Assembly (NCBI RefSeq): GCF_009711405.1
Contig: NZ_SMLW01000677.1
Coordinates: 1-64,000 of the forward strand
Source of the DNA: Fulvivirga kasyanovii
GTDB lineage: Bacteria > Bacteroidota > Bacteroidia > Cytophagales > Cyclobacteriaceae
Direction: 5' to 3'
DNA length: 64,000 bases
Below the pieces are notes generated by a model. It was not told the DNA's origin. It worked only from the letters and a program-made list of their open reading frames with translations, and ran no database searches. Shown piece by piece: positions 9,501 to 18,973 of the stretch. How positions within the stretch are numbered: the first letter of the stretch is position 1; every line of letters begins with the position of its first letter. The translations under genes and the position numbers were made by a program.

Positions 9501-9634
9501 AACCAGTGGGCGTAAGCGTTACCAATGGAGTACCCACGTATAGCTTTGATGGTACACTAACGGAGTCATATACACCAGTTACCAACCTGCTTTCAAGGTG
9601 GCAACTACAGTTTGGACTCAGGTACAGCTTTTAA
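6530..9634 (+). CDS. TonB-dependent receptor of the Oar-like family
   Basis: A 1034-residue outer-membrane protein. A signal peptide (ends SFGQ) is followed by a carboxypeptidase-regulatory-like domain (about 25-110; IRGKVTDDAGQGLPGATV), a plug domain with SLDAIEQIQVAVSPYDV and GFTGASINAVTKSGTNEFSG, and a long beta-barrel ending in the aromatic-terminal strand LQFGLRYSF. The NAVTKSGTN motif and barrel size are typical of Oar-like receptors in Bacteroidota and myxobacteria. The substrate is unknown; no SusD partner or enzyme genes are next to it, so uptake of a polysaccharide is not suggested. A hairpin terminator follows. Confidence 0.92.
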   Translation: MIRNLLLSLLLLSTSMTVSFGQGVTTAAIRGKVTDDAGQGLPGATVIAFHEPTGTQYGTSTRPDGKYNLPNLKVGGPYTVKVTYIGYTEQQQENINLLLGQVLEIDFNLDEDITTLGEVVITGNNETFNSDRTGAAEAFDNAEIRKLPTITRSASDIYRLTPSSDGNSFAGRNDQYNNFSLDGSIFNNPFGLDAATPGGQTDAQPVSLDAIEQIQVAVSPYDVTQSGFTGASINAVTKSGTNEFSGTVFGFYRTDEFTGSKVKGDEVVVGDLKQLQTGISIGGPIVKDKLFFFANFEMERRDDLGSNFVAKNGPQDLINESRVEEANLIAVSDALAAVGYETGAYQGFIHETNNQKGIIKLDWSINSKHTITATYNFLDALKQKPAHPTALGRRGPDATTLQFRNSGYQINNKIHSGLIEWKALFGNKFSNKLQAGFTKFDDSRDPFSSPFPVINIYKDGIPYIIAGHEPFSIHNRLEQNVLQFTDNFEMYFGDHTITVGTSFEKFSFDNSFNLGVYDPFPWLIQGGTFGGGVDINDFLTRAEAGEFDTWKADTEAIFNQNNANDSWALAETNVGQWALYAQDQWLVTDNLTVTAGIRMDLPLYFDTGDNITKNEDGVTYYDEDNNPVTFDNTKLPDQTPLISPRVGFNWDIKGDKSIQFRGGSGLFTGRLPFVWIGNQVANPSTGFLNITHPDFQFPQVWRTSLGLDKKLGKGWLATIDLAYTKDINAMLVRDYSLRTPTANLQGVDNRAIYAPSDIVTYDGGRAANYVFTNSDEGRSFNATFEIERNWDNGIYTSLAYNYLDAKSVSSIESEISSDAFALNPVVGNANEAVLAPSIYGNKHRFVGNANKTFKYGGGKWATTVSFYLEYARGGRFSYTYSGDLNGDGSVLNDLLYIPTDSELDQMNFVNDAQREAYRDFIEQDDYLSDNRGDYAERYAVLSPWYSRWDMRLLQDYNLSNGHTIQFSIDILNVGNLISSDWGVREFPTNVQPVGVSVTNGVPTYSFDGTLTESYTPVTNLLSRWQLQFGLRYSF

Positions 9635-9657
9635 TTAAGAACAGCCATTAAATAAGT

Positions 9658-9700
9658 AGAGATCTACGCCAGCCTGGCTGTGCATAGATCTCTTTTTTTA
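9658..9700 (+). terminator. Rho-independent terminator after the Oar-like receptor
   Basis: The stem AGAGATCTA (9658-9666) pairs perfectly with TAGATCTCT (9685-9693); the loop itself can form a small GCCA/TGGC stem. The right arm runs straight into seven T residues. It lies 24 bases after the receptor stop. Confidence 0.85.
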
Positions 9701-9773
9701 TTATAGCATTTAATGGAGAAACAAATTTACTAAAATATTTAGTAATAACTAATGATTTTGGCAAATTTGATAT

Positions 9774-10829
9774 ATGGAAGCGGAATATCATAAAGGCAGG
9801 GGAGCTCAGATAAAAACATCCAATCCTTTTCTGAAACAGGAGTATGTTACTGAGCACATTGAGGGGATAGATGAAGAGATGATCGGGGAGAAAATTCCGA
9901 CGCAAATTTTTTATGAAAACCCCAAAAAGATAGTTAACAAAGTTGATAGCCCGGATGTGAGGATGTATTATTCTCTCAATCCTTATCAGGGATGTGAACA
10001 TGGATGTATTTATTGTTACGCCCGTAAGACCCATGAATATTGGGGTTATAATGCAGGCCTGGATTTTGAGACTAAAATTATTGTTAAAAAAAATGCGCCT
10101 GAGCTGCTTGAGAAACACCTTCTGCAGAGATCATGGAAGCCCCAGCCCATCATGCTTTCCGGCAACACCGACTGTTATCAGCCTATTGAAAGAAAGCTTG
10201 GTATTACCCGCCGGCTTCTTGAGGTATTCCTCAAATACCGGCATCCGGTGGGCATTATTACCAAAAATGTAACCGTACTTCGCGACCTGGATATACTGGA
10301 GCCGTTGGCGAAGGAAAGGCTGGTTCATGTGGTGCTCTCCATTACATCACTCGATGAAAAGCTGAGGTCAGTACTAGAGCCGCGTACTGCAAGTGCCCAT
10401 AAAAAGCTTAAAGCCATCGAAGAGCTGTCTAAAGCAGGTATACCCGTTACCATCATGAATGCCCCCATTATCCCTGGTCTCAACCACCATGAAATACCTA
10501 AAGTCATCAAGGCAGCAGCAGAACACGGCGCCCTGGGGGCAGGCTATACTATAGTGAGGCTTAACGGATATATCGGAGAGGTTTTTGAAGACTGGCTGCG
10601 TAAAAATTTCCCTGACAGGTTTGACAAAGTATGGAACCAGATATCTGAAGTTCACGGAGGCCATGTGAACGACAGCCAGTTTGGAAGAAGAATGAGAGGA
10701 GAAGGCAACATTGCTGATATCATAGCCCAACTCTTTAACTCCTCCAGGTCTAGATACATGGCAGGACGGGAAATCCCACCGTTTGATCTTACTAAGTTTA
10801 GAAAAGGAGGCAATTATAGCTTATTTTAA
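9774..10829 (+). CDS. Radical SAM protein, PA0069 / SPL-like family
   Basis: A 351-residue protein with the CxxxCxxC cluster motif CEHGCIYCYAR, which binds a [4Fe-4S] cluster and S-adenosylmethionine, near residues 75-84. Further conserved blocks are SLNPYQGCEHGC, VGIITKN, SITSLDEKLRSVLEPRTAS and a C-terminal GGHVNDSQFGRRMRGEG. These match the PA0069-type radical SAM family, related to spore photoproduct lyase; the reaction of this branch is not established. It is monocistronic, with a gap of 139 bases from the upstream receptor and 108 to msrA. Confidence 0.88.
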   Translation: MEAEYHKGRGAQIKTSNPFLKQEYVTEHIEGIDEEMIGEKIPTQIFYENPKKIVNKVDSPDVRMYYSLNPYQGCEHGCIYCYARKTHEYWGYNAGLDFETKIIVKKNAPELLEKHLLQRSWKPQPIMLSGNTDCYQPIERKLGITRRLLEVFLKYRHPVGIITKNVTVLRDLDILEPLAKERLVHVVLSITSLDEKLRSVLEPRTASAHKKLKAIEELSKAGIPVTIMNAPIIPGLNHHEIPKVIKAAAEHGALGAGYTIVRLNGYIGEVFEDWLRKNFPDRFDKVWNQISEVHGGHVNDSQFGRRMRGEGNIADIIAQLFNSSRSRYMAGREIPPFDLTKFRKGGNYSLF

Positions 10830-10937
10830 AGAACCCCATAAATGTGTTCTATTCGTGCCTTTTGTCTTCCCGGCGATATTCCTAATGAAACAAAAGAAGT
10901 TTAACGCCAGTTAGAGAGTAATAAAAGACATTCAAAA

Positions 10938-11600
10938 ATGAACTACCTGATAAAAACCCCGCTAATACTATTTGTCCTTGCAGCCTTTGTGAGTTGTGCT
11001 TCGGGAGGTGATGTAAAGCATGAAAAAAAGGCAATTGATCCTGCCCTGGCAGCAAAACTCGATACAGCCATTTTTGCCAGCGGCTGCTTTTGGTGTACCG
11101 AAGCAGTTTTTGAAAGGGTAAAAGGCGTGGAAGATGTGGTATCTGGCTACAGTGGAGGCACAACACCCAATCCTACTTACGAAGAAGTTGGAGCTGGCCG
11201 TACTGACTATGCCGAGTCCGTCAGAGTATTGTTCGATCCCGAAGTAGTTACTTATGAGGAGTTGGTGGAAATGTTTTTTGCCTCTCATGACCCTACTCAA
11301 CTGAACAGGCAAGGGCCTGACATTGGTAAGCAATATCGTTCTGCCATATTCTACAAAACCGCCGCGCAGCAGGAAACAGCCAAAAAAGTAATGAGCAAAC
11401 TGGAAGGTTCGGGTAAATACGATGAGCCCATAGTTACTGAGATCACCAGGTTCACCTCATTTTATGAGGCAGAGGACTACCATCAAAATTATTACGAGCT
11501 GCACCCCAACCAGCCTTATGTAGCCTCAGTTTCCCGTCCGAAAGTGGAGAAGTTCATGAAGGAATATAAGCACAAGCTAAAAGACAAGTACAAGGAATAG
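10938..11600 (+). CDS. msrA: Peptide-methionine (S)-S-oxide reductase MsrA, lipoprotein form
   Basis: A 220-residue enzyme that reduces methionine-S-sulfoxide in proteins. The catalytic GCFWC is followed by TEAVFERVKGVEDVVSGYSGG and later QYRSAIFY and EDYHQNYY, all diagnostic. It carries an N-terminal lipoprotein signal (ILFVLAAFVSCASGG), so it should repair envelope proteins rather than cytosolic ones. A fused MsrB domain is absent. A strong hairpin between it and the convergent lysA gene ends both transcripts. Confidence 0.95.
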   Translation: MNYLIKTPLILFVLAAFVSCASGGDVKHEKKAIDPALAAKLDTAIFASGCFWCTEAVFERVKGVEDVVSGYSGGTTPNPTYEEVGAGRTDYAESVRVLFDPEVVTYEELVEMFFASHDPTQLNRQGPDIGKQYRSAIFYKTAAQQETAKKVMSKLEGSGKYDEPIVTEITRFTSFYEAEDYHQNYYELHPNQPYVASVSRPKVEKFMKEYKHKLKDKYKE

Positions 11601-11619
11601 TTAAAGCTCATGCTAACTA

Positions 11620-11651
11620 TGAGGTTGGGTAAAGAACCTCACCCAACCTCA
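11620..11651. terminator. Bidirectional hairpin between msrA and lysA
   Basis: TGAGGTTGGGT at 11620-11630 pairs perfectly with ACCCAACCTCA at 11641-11651 around a 10-base loop. The position between two convergent genes fits a shared terminator, although the T tract is weak. Confidence 0.6.
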
Positions 11652-11690
11652 CAGTCTTCAGTCTCAATACTAAAATCTCAAGACTAACTA

Positions 11691-12923
11691 CTAAATATCT
11701 ATTTCCACCTGATTTCTCAATATATCGTCCATCGTCTCCCTTTCCCTGATCAGGTGTGCTTTACCCTCATAAATCAGTACCTCAGCCGGACGATACCTGG
11801 AATTGTAGTTAGATGACATACTAAAACCATAAGCTCCGGCATTTTTGATAGCCAGAATATCACCCTCACGAACCTCGTTGAGTTTTCTGTCCCAGCCGAA
11901 AGTGTCTGTTTCGCAGATGTATCCGACAATTGTATACACCCTCTGTGTCCCTTTAGCGTTAGAAATGTTTACGATCTCATGGTAAGCATCGTACATCATA
12001 GGGCGTAGCAGGTGGTTCATGCCTGAGTCCACACCTACAAAAACCGTTGCAGGGGTTGTTTTGATCACATTGGCCTTTACCAGGAAATAGCCAGACTCGC
12101 TAACCAGGTATTTGCCTGGCTCAAACCACATTTCCAGTTTTCTGCCATAGCTTTCGCAAAACTTGTCAAACGACTTGCCAAGCTTTACACCCAGATCATA
12201 AACATTGGTAGTAATATCATTTTCTTTGTAGCCGACTTTAAAGCCGCTGCCAAAATCAATAAATTCCAGATTAGGAAAGTCACGGGCCACACCGTAAAGT
12301 ATATCGGCAATCTTTAAAAACACTTCTGCATCCAGTATATCTGACCCCGTGTGCATATGAAGACCGATCACATCAATATTGTTCGTCTTGATTACCCTCA
12401 GCAAATGAGGTAACTGATATATAGAGATACCAAACTTGGAGTCCACATGCCCTGTAGATATTTTAGAGTTACCACCCGCCATAATGTGTGGGTTCAGCCT
12501 TATGCAGCATGGGACACTGTTGTGGTACTTATGACCGAACTGCTCCAGTATTGAGATGTTGTCAATATTGATGGTCAGGCCCATTTCCACACCCTGCTGA
12601 ATCTCTTCAAATGAAACACAGTTTGGTGTGAAAAGAATATCGCCAGGCTCAAAACCCGCCTTAAGCGCCAGCTTGGCTTCCTGTACCGATACCACGTCTA
12701 CCCCGGCGCCATGCTTTTTCATTAATTTAAGTATAGAAATATTGGTCAACGCTTTAGCGGCATACTTTATCTTTATCTTTTGATTGCTAAAAGCATTCTT
12801 TAGCGTAGTTAGCTGATCGATGATCTTGTTGGCATCATAAACGTATACAGGTGAGCCAAACTCCTTAACCACTTTGTTAAGATCGACACCTTGTATCTGA
12901 TAAGCGTTGTTTTTTATTTCCAT
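11691..12923 (-). CDS. lysA: Diaminopimelate decarboxylase
   Basis: A 410-residue PLP enzyme that makes L-lysine from meso-diaminopimelate, the last step of lysine synthesis. The PLP lysine lies in KYAAKAL, the barrel glycine-rich loop in EFIDFGSGF, and the substrate-binding region in GYICETDTFGWDRKL followed by GAYGFSMSSNYNSR. The CETDTFGWDR variant in place of the more usual CESGD is common in Bacteroidota. Length fits the family. It stands alone; no other lysine genes are beside it. Confidence 0.95.
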   Translation of the reverse strand: MEIKNNAYQIQGVDLNKVVKEFGSPVYVYDANKIIDQLTTLKNAFSNQKIKIKYAAKALTNISILKLMKKHGAGVDVVSVQEAKLALKAGFEPGDILFTPNCVSFEEIQQGVEMGLTINIDNISILEQFGHKYHNSVPCCIRLNPHIMAGGNSKISTGHVDSKFGISIYQLPHLLRVIKTNNIDVIGLHMHTGSDILDAEVFLKIADILYGVARDFPNLEFIDFGSGFKVGYKENDITTNVYDLGVKLGKSFDKFCESYGRKLEMWFEPGKYLVSESGYFLVKANVIKTTPATVFVGVDSGMNHLLRPMMYDAYHEIVNISNAKGTQRVYTIVGYICETDTFGWDRKLNEVREGDILAIKNAGAYGFSMSSNYNSRYRPAEVLIYEGKAHLIRERETMDDILRNQVEIDI

Positions 12924-13119
12924 AAGTCAAAAATATTCGCCAAAGATATAAAAACCAATCAACCAGCCTATATCATTTGTTTTTAATAAAAGAAGATTAA
13001 GCTAATCAGCGGGTTAAAGTGCTCGTAAACGACCCATAGAGCATGAGTATGCCAGAAAATAATGCGCCGCTGTAACAACATCTTCTTTAGGCTGTTAGAA
13101 AGATTAAAATAATTATCGA

Positions 13120-13890
13120 ATGAGAAAGATTGTTCTTATGGTTGTCCTGTTGGCTGGTCAATTATTGATTTCTTGCTCTGGTGATGACGATGACCCGGGA
13201 TCTGACAGCCGCATCGATATCCTTCCGGCGTCTACTATGCTCATGGAGTTTGAAACCTTTGCTGTTAACAATGGTCGTCAGGAATCTTTTGGAAATGCCA
13301 TAAGGGCAGGCGGGCATATTTCATCATGGAAGAAGTTTATGGATAATGATTTGAATATGCCAATTACAGCATACCTTATATCTACAAATAAAGATGCTGC
13401 CTACTCAGACGAGGGCTGGGCGTGGGATACAGAATTTAAGCTCGAAGGCGAGCAATATACCTCCAAACTATTAGCCACCGAAAGTGAGAATGGGGTGGTT
13501 TGGGAGATGCTCATTTCCAAACCTGGCAGCTTTGAGGATTTTACAGCTATTCAGGGATTATCAGCCCCTGACAGAAAATCAGGAACCTGGAGCCTGTTCA
13601 AACACCCCGTGGACAGTATTGAGGCTGTTAAAATACATTGGGAAGAAAATGCGGAGGGCATTATCAACCACATGAAATACACCGCCCATAGAGATGGCTC
13701 CTACATTGAGTATACCATAACCGATGAAAGCATATATGACGGACTCTACAATTTGCTTAACAACGGTAACACCGCATCGGTGGGATGGAACAGAAACAAA
13801 AAATATGGCTGGATAACCGAACAGGAATATTATCAGGATGACCAGCGCCACTGCTGGAATATTAGTTTTGAAGATGATGAATGTGAGTAA
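13120..13890 (+). CDS. Lipoprotein of unknown function, 256 aa
   Basis: The N-terminus MRKIVLMVVLLAGQLLISCSGDDDD is a textbook Bacteroidota lipoprotein signal with an acidic +2 to +6 stretch, which often marks surface-exposed lipoproteins. The mature part (about 235 residues) is rich in Trp, Gly and Glu with no domain I recognise. It precedes the first T9SS module in the same direction, 117 bases before its start, so a link with that module is possible but not shown. Confidence 0.7.
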   Translation: MRKIVLMVVLLAGQLLISCSGDDDDPGSDSRIDILPASTMLMEFETFAVNNGRQESFGNAIRAGGHISSWKKFMDNDLNMPITAYLISTNKDAAYSDEGWAWDTEFKLEGEQYTSKLLATESENGVVWEMLISKPGSFEDFTAIQGLSAPDRKSGTWSLFKHPVDSIEAVKIHWEENAEGIINHMKYTAHRDGSYIEYTITDESIYDGLYNLLNNGNTASVGWNRNKKYGWITEQEYYQDDQRHCWNISFEDDECE

Positions 13891-14007
13891 ACATGCGAAT
13901 ATTATAACTAAACCAAATTGAAATATAACTAATTCTGATACATGAAGTTTCAATTCTAATTTATTATGGTTTAATTTGCTGCCTTAAAATTGTTTATAGT
14001 GGCTAAA

Positions 14008-17000
14008 ATGGTTTTAAGGCAAGCTCTCCTTGCTTTTTGTCTCTTCCTGTCTTGTACTGAATTGCTGGCAACGCACATCATCGGGGGTGACCTCACTTAC
14101 AAGTGCGTAGGGTCCAAGAGATATAAGATAATCCTAACGGTATACACAGAGTGTGGCTCTGAGGCTATACTGGAACAAAAATATCCCATCCAATATTACG
14201 CAACTGATCTCGGCATTGAGGCTAGCAACCCTTTGGTATTTGAAGTTTTCAAAGTATCAACGCAAGAGGTTCAGCTCTTTTGCGAAGGATATATTACCAA
14301 CTGTGCCGGTGGTTCGCATAGAGGAGTGGAGAAAGTAGTGTATGAGGGAACGGTGAACCTTAGCAGCCATAGCCTGAGCGAAGATTGGAGGTTTTTTTGG
14401 AAACGAGCTGCCAGAAGTGAAGAAATTAAAACATTAGTACTACCTGAAGCCGAAGACTTTTTTATTGAGGCCTCTATTAATAATAAGCTGGCCTCTTGTA
14501 ACCAATCCGTGGTTTTTGAAGGTTCTGCAGTTGCAACAGTTTGTATAAACCAGAGCCAGACATTTAACAACTTGGCTACTGACCCCGATGGCGACCAACT
14601 AAAATTCACTCTTGAAACACCTAAGAGTAACTATGATACTGATGTAGTGTTTAGCGATGGCTACAATGCCACAAATTTTATGGCTTTTTCAGGTACTCCT
14701 GTGCTTAATGCTAGCAGTGGTGACCTGACCATTAACCCTACACTGTTGATAACAGGCATCACGGATTTCAAAGTTGAGGAATTCAGAAATGGGCAATCTA
14801 TAGGCTGGGTAAAAAGAGGAATACAGCTTACAAGTATAGATTGCAGTAATGCTATACCGGTGATCTCTGACTTTAAAACTATTAACAGTGAAACAGTTAA
14901 TATATGTGCAGGGGAGACCATAAATCTTGAATTTGATGTTGAAGATGCCGACAATGAGAACATTTTGGTTACTCTGGTAGATGGCCCTGCCGGTATCTTT
15001 TCAGTATTAAACAATAACTCACGGTCCCCAACCGGCCGCATTTTATGGCATACCGGTTATGCTGATGCAGGAGTTTATAATGTTGTAGTCCAGGCGAGTG
15101 ATAAAAAATGTCCGCAGCCCGGGGTAGCCGTAAAAACATTTGTTCTAAATGTAAGATCAAGCCCTCAGTTTAGTTTGGGTGGTTATCAGGTTATTGCCTG
15201 TGATGAGATCCTCGAACTGAAGCCAACGGTAACAGGAGGAGATGGTAACTATACCTATTTATGGAGCGACGGCTCTACCGGCTCTACTAATATTGTAGGG
15301 GTAGGCTCGCACTCCCTGAAGGTTACTGATGGCACCGGCTGCTCGTACACCAGCTCGACGTATATAAACGATGAGCTTTTTGCAAATTTTGATGTTTCAC
15401 CCCGATGTATAGGTATGCCTGCAGAATTCACCGATCAGTCCTACCATCAGAACTCCTCAAAGGACATCGTAAGCTGGTCATGGGATTTCGGAGATGGCAA
15501 CACCTCTACCGAGCAAAATCCTGAACACACCTATGCCGTGGCAGGAAATTATGAAGTGACACTTGAAATCACCGATAATGGTGCTGTGCCTTGTTCCGAA
15601 TCCATCACCAAAGATATTACCATATGTGACCCGCCACCATTCAACTTTACACTCGATGGACACTGTACATATTCTCCGGTTACATTGCAGGCAATATTTG
15701 CAGGTATTAATGAATGTACCTTTATGCAGACTCTGGTTTATGATTTTGGAGATGGTACAGTTCAAACCTGCGACCTTGCATCACTTCCTCCATGTATTAA
15801 TGTGCAGCATGTTTATAATGTGGCCGGCACTTACAATGTATCTGTAACTGCCTTAAGCCTAAGCGGATGTGAAAATACAATCACCAAATCCATTAAGATA
15901 GACCCCAGTCCGGAGGTAAATATTATTCAGGATAATTTCTACCTGATTTGCAGCAAGCCCGACTCCCTGCTGGAAACTGAAATTCTTGCAGGAGGGACCG
16001 GAGCTATCGCATACCAATGGAACACGAATGAAACTACCGAAGATATTAACATCAATAGTTCAGGGTATTATACTGTAACAGCTACTGATATCGTAGGCTG
16101 TTCTTTGTCTGATGACGTAATGGTAACCTACCCGTTATCAGCGCATTTCAGGTACGATCCATATTGTAAGCCTGGTGATATTGTTAATTTTTATGCCAAT
16201 GCAGTCTCACTGACCAATACAGTCACCAGCTATACCTGGAACTTCGATGATCCCGGTTCCGGAACAGCTAACACTTCTGCTGATATAAATCCTCAACATG
16301 AGTTTTCGCAGGAAGGAGACTATAATGTGAGGCTGGAGGTAGAAGACTCTGACGGTTGTTATCGCAATTTTGTATGGCCTGTTTATAATACCTCTATAGA
16401 TAACCACTTTGAGATCAACCCGTCCGAAGAGGTCTGCCAGGGCGGACAAGTTACTGGCACGGGGCCTTCGGGAAGTCATGTTGACAGCTACGTGTGGAAC
16501 TTTGGCGATGGTTATGGGTACGGCAAAATATCTCCACATTTTTACAATTCAGCCGGTGACTTTGATATTAACCTCAGAGTGGATTACAATAACAATAGCC
16601 TGGCCAATGGATACTGTACAAGCGAATTTAATGAAGATATTTCGGTTAATGCGCGTCCTGCGGTTCAGATAAAAGCCTCGCAAGATCGGTTTTGTATGTA
16701 TCAGCCCATCACCTTTGAGGTAGAAACAGAATCGGACATACAAGCTGTCGAATGGGAAGTGACCAATCTTCGGAAAGGTACAACAATCACATCCAATGAA
16801 ATCTTTTTTACACATCAGTTTACGGAAAGAGCAGAATACAAGGTTGAGTTATCCGCCACCGATATTAATGGTTGTACCTCCTATAGCTCAATGAGCGGAT
16901 TTGCTGCCAGGGTTGTAATTCCTGATTTTAATTTCGAAACCTTATGCGCAAAGGAAATCTTAACATTTGAGGAGGCATTTCGTGATACACTCGAAAATAT

Positions 17001-17937
17001 AACAGATTACAGATGGGACTTTGGTGACGGCACTACTCAGGAAGGCCCAGTGCCTATACCGGTCACCACCCATGCTTTTGAAAAGGGAGGTGTATACCCC
17101 GTTACTTTAACGGTTATCAACAGCTTCTCCGGTTGCGGGAACAGCAAAACGAAAATGGTGACTGTGATTAAAGCCCCGGTTATAGATTTTAGCTACGATA
17201 CCATTTGCGCCAGGTCAGCGATGTCATTCACCAATCTTACCACCGAGGGGGAAGGGTCAATAGAAAGCTACACATGGCAGTTTCCGGATGGGTCAACGGC
17301 CAACACCAAAGATGTCAGCTTTTACTTCGAAGAACCAGGAAACTTCCCGGTAAGCCTGATCGCTACTTCATCCTTAGGGTGTGCCGATACCCTTACCCAA
17401 TCGGTTTATGTAAAGCCGTCACCTGTTGCGGGTGTTGAAATACCAGTTCCGTTTGTTGAAGCTTATATTCCCGTGCAATTCTACGATGATTCCGAGGGGG
17501 ATATTATTTCTTACTATTGGGATTTTGGAGATGGTACCACCACCACGGAGCGGGATCCGATCCATACTTATAATGCTATAGAAAAGTACCCGCTGACCCA
17601 TGTGGTAACCAATGGCTACAATTGTTCTGATACGTTGAATTTGCCTCTTGACCTTAATGTATACCTTGACCTGCCAACTGCTTTTTCTCCTAATGACGAT
17701 GGTCAGAATGACCAGTTACGCCTGGTGCAGCAGGGCATAAAAACTTTATACACCTATAAAATATTCAACAGGCACGGCCAAGAGGTCTTCAATGCTTTGG
17801 GCGATGTGCAGGCGCTCTGGGATGGTACCTATAATGGTCGTCCTCAGCCTTCCGGGGTATATGTCGCTCATGTTAAAGCTACGGGAGCCTATGGCAAAGA
17901 GTTTAATTTCAAAAGAAACGTAACACTACTACGATGA
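14008..17937 (+). CDS. Giant secreted PKD-repeat protein with T9SS type B (CHU_C) sorting domain
   Basis: A 1309-residue protein with a signal peptide (ends ELLATHIIGGDLTYKC). At least six PKD-like modules are visible through their W/YxFGDG or WNF-type motifs (for example WDFGDGNTSTEQNPEHTY and WDFGDGTTTTERDPIHTY). The last ~90 residues carry FSPNDDGQNDQL, FNRHGQEVF, WDGTYNGRPQPSGVYV and KRNVTLLR, the gliding motility-associated C-terminal domain used by the type IX secretion system. It is expected to be secreted across the outer membrane and to act as an adhesin. I start at ATG 14008; GTG 13999 is an alternative. Its stop overlaps the PorP/SprF gene by 4 bases (ATGA). Confidence 0.92.
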   Translation: MVLRQALLAFCLFLSCTELLATHIIGGDLTYKCVGSKRYKIILTVYTECGSEAILEQKYPIQYYATDLGIEASNPLVFEVFKVSTQEVQLFCEGYITNCAGGSHRGVEKVVYEGTVNLSSHSLSEDWRFFWKRAARSEEIKTLVLPEAEDFFIEASINNKLASCNQSVVFEGSAVATVCINQSQTFNNLATDPDGDQLKFTLETPKSNYDTDVVFSDGYNATNFMAFSGTPVLNASSGDLTINPTLLITGITDFKVEEFRNGQSIGWVKRGIQLTSIDCSNAIPVISDFKTINSETVNICAGETINLEFDVEDADNENILVTLVDGPAGIFSVLNNNSRSPTGRILWHTGYADAGVYNVVVQASDKKCPQPGVAVKTFVLNVRSSPQFSLGGYQVIACDEILELKPTVTGGDGNYTYLWSDGSTGSTNIVGVGSHSLKVTDGTGCSYTSSTYINDELFANFDVSPRCIGMPAEFTDQSYHQNSSKDIVSWSWDFGDGNTSTEQNPEHTYAVAGNYEVTLEITDNGAVPCSESITKDITICDPPPFNFTLDGHCTYSPVTLQAIFAGINECTFMQTLVYDFGDGTVQTCDLASLPPCINVQHVYNVAGTYNVSVTALSLSGCENTITKSIKIDPSPEVNIIQDNFYLICSKPDSLLETEILAGGTGAIAYQWNTNETTEDININSSGYYTVTATDIVGCSLSDDVMVTYPLSAHFRYDPYCKPGDIVNFYANAVSLTNTVTSYTWNFDDPGSGTANTSADINPQHEFSQEGDYNVRLEVEDSDGCYRNFVWPVYNTSIDNHFEINPSEEVCQGGQVTGTGPSGSHVDSYVWNFGDGYGYGKISPHFYNSAGDFDINLRVDYNNNSLANGYCTSEFNEDISVNARPAVQIKASQDRFCMYQPITFEVETESDIQAVEWEVTNLRKGTTITSNEIFFTHQFTERAEYKVELSATDINGCTSYSSMSGFAARVVIPDFNFETLCAKEILTFEEAFRDTLENITDYRWDFGDGTTQEGPVPIPVTTHAFEKGGVYPVTLTVINSFSGCGNSKTKMVTVIKAPVIDFSYDTICARSAMSFTNLTTEGEGSIESYTWQFPDGSTANTKDVSFYFEEPGNFPVSLIATSSLGCADTLTQSVYVKPSPVAGVEIPVPFVEAYIPVQFYDDSEGDIISYYWDFGDGTTTTERDPIHTYNAIEKYPLTHVVTNGYNCSDTLNLPLDLNVYLDLPTAFSPNDDGQNDQLRLVQQGIKTLYTYKIFNRHGQEVFNALGDVQALWDGTYNGRPQPSGVYVAHVKATGAYGKEFNFKRNVTLLR

Positions 17938-18968
17938 GAAGACTGATTTTCATAATCCTCGTGTTACTTTCTCTGGGAGCAAAGGCACAAATCCAGGATG
18001 TTAAATTTTCGCAGTTCTTTAACTTTCCTCTCAATATAAACCCTGCGGCAACAGGAAATATCACCGAGACATACAGGGTTGCAGGTATTTACAGGCAACA
18101 ATGGAGCAGCATAAATGCTGAATTTGTGACTTTCGGGATTTCAGGTGATGTTCGTTTTAATAAAGGATTTAGGCCAGGAGACTCCTTTGGAGTTGGTTTG
18201 TACGCCATAGATGATCATCTGGGCGACAATATTATGCAAAATCAGGAGATTGGCCTGAACCTCGCTTATCATTTTCCACTGGATTTTCAGGCCCGTCATA
18301 TTATTTCTGCCGGTGCAGGGTTTAGCTATGCCATCAGCTCGGTTAATATTGATAAGTTGATATTTGAAAGCCAGTATCAGGGTTTTGTTTATGATGTAAA
18401 TGTTCCTCACGGCGAGCCATTTACCAGTGACCAACAGGCCAACTATGATGTAAATGCAGGTATCTCATATACATTTTTGATCAATCCGAAATGGCAGACC
18501 TCCATAGGAGCAGGTTTGCAAAATATTATCGACCCTCAGGAAGGCTTTTTTAGTGATTCCCTGGCCCGCGTCGGAATGAAGCGAAAAGTGCTTTCTGGCA
18601 GCGTAAAATACAAAGTTAATAACCGTCTTGCCCTGGTTCCGCGCTGGCTGGCCACCATGGAGCAGCAAGCCACCGAAATAAGTACAGGAGTGGTTGCGGA
18701 ATATGATATTTTCCCTGATAAAGATTTGCAGCTCGATTTGGGGCTATTTGGTCAATGGTCAGAATATGCCACTATTTATGCAGGTGCCGCTATCAAAGGT
18801 GTGGAGGTACACGCTAGCTATGACTTTGCTATTTCCGGACTTAAAAATCTGGCATCAGCAGATGAAGCGGGGCAGGGCTCCCCGGGTGTTTTTGAGCTGT
18901 CACTCATTTACCGGGGAAGGACAAAAAAGAATACAGGCAGTTACATTATTCCTTGCAGAACATTTTAG
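17934..18968 (+). CDS. PorP/SprF-family outer-membrane protein, partner of the upstream type B substrate
   Basis: A 344-residue beta-barrel protein with signal peptide MRRLIFIILVLLSLGAKAQ. The opening QDVKFSQFFNFPLNINPAATG is the signature of PorP/SprF (Bac_PorP_SprF), and the rest shows alternating amphipathic strands with GVGLYAIDDHLGDN. SprF-like proteins are needed in Flavobacterium for secretion or attachment of particular type B T9SS substrates. The 4-base overlap with the substrate gene supports that partnership. An OmpA-family gene follows after 5 bases. Confidence 0.93.
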   Translation: MRRLIFIILVLLSLGAKAQIQDVKFSQFFNFPLNINPAATGNITETYRVAGIYRQQWSSINAEFVTFGISGDVRFNKGFRPGDSFGVGLYAIDDHLGDNIMQNQEIGLNLAYHFPLDFQARHIISAGAGFSYAISSVNIDKLIFESQYQGFVYDVNVPHGEPFTSDQQANYDVNAGISYTFLINPKWQTSIGAGLQNIIDPQEGFFSDSLARVGMKRKVLSGSVKYKVNNRLALVPRWLATMEQQATEISTGVVAEYDIFPDKDLQLDLGLFGQWSEYATIYAGAAIKGVEVHASYDFAISGLKNLASADEAGQGSPGVFELSLIYRGRTKKNTGSYIIPCRTF

Positions 18969-18973
18969 AGATC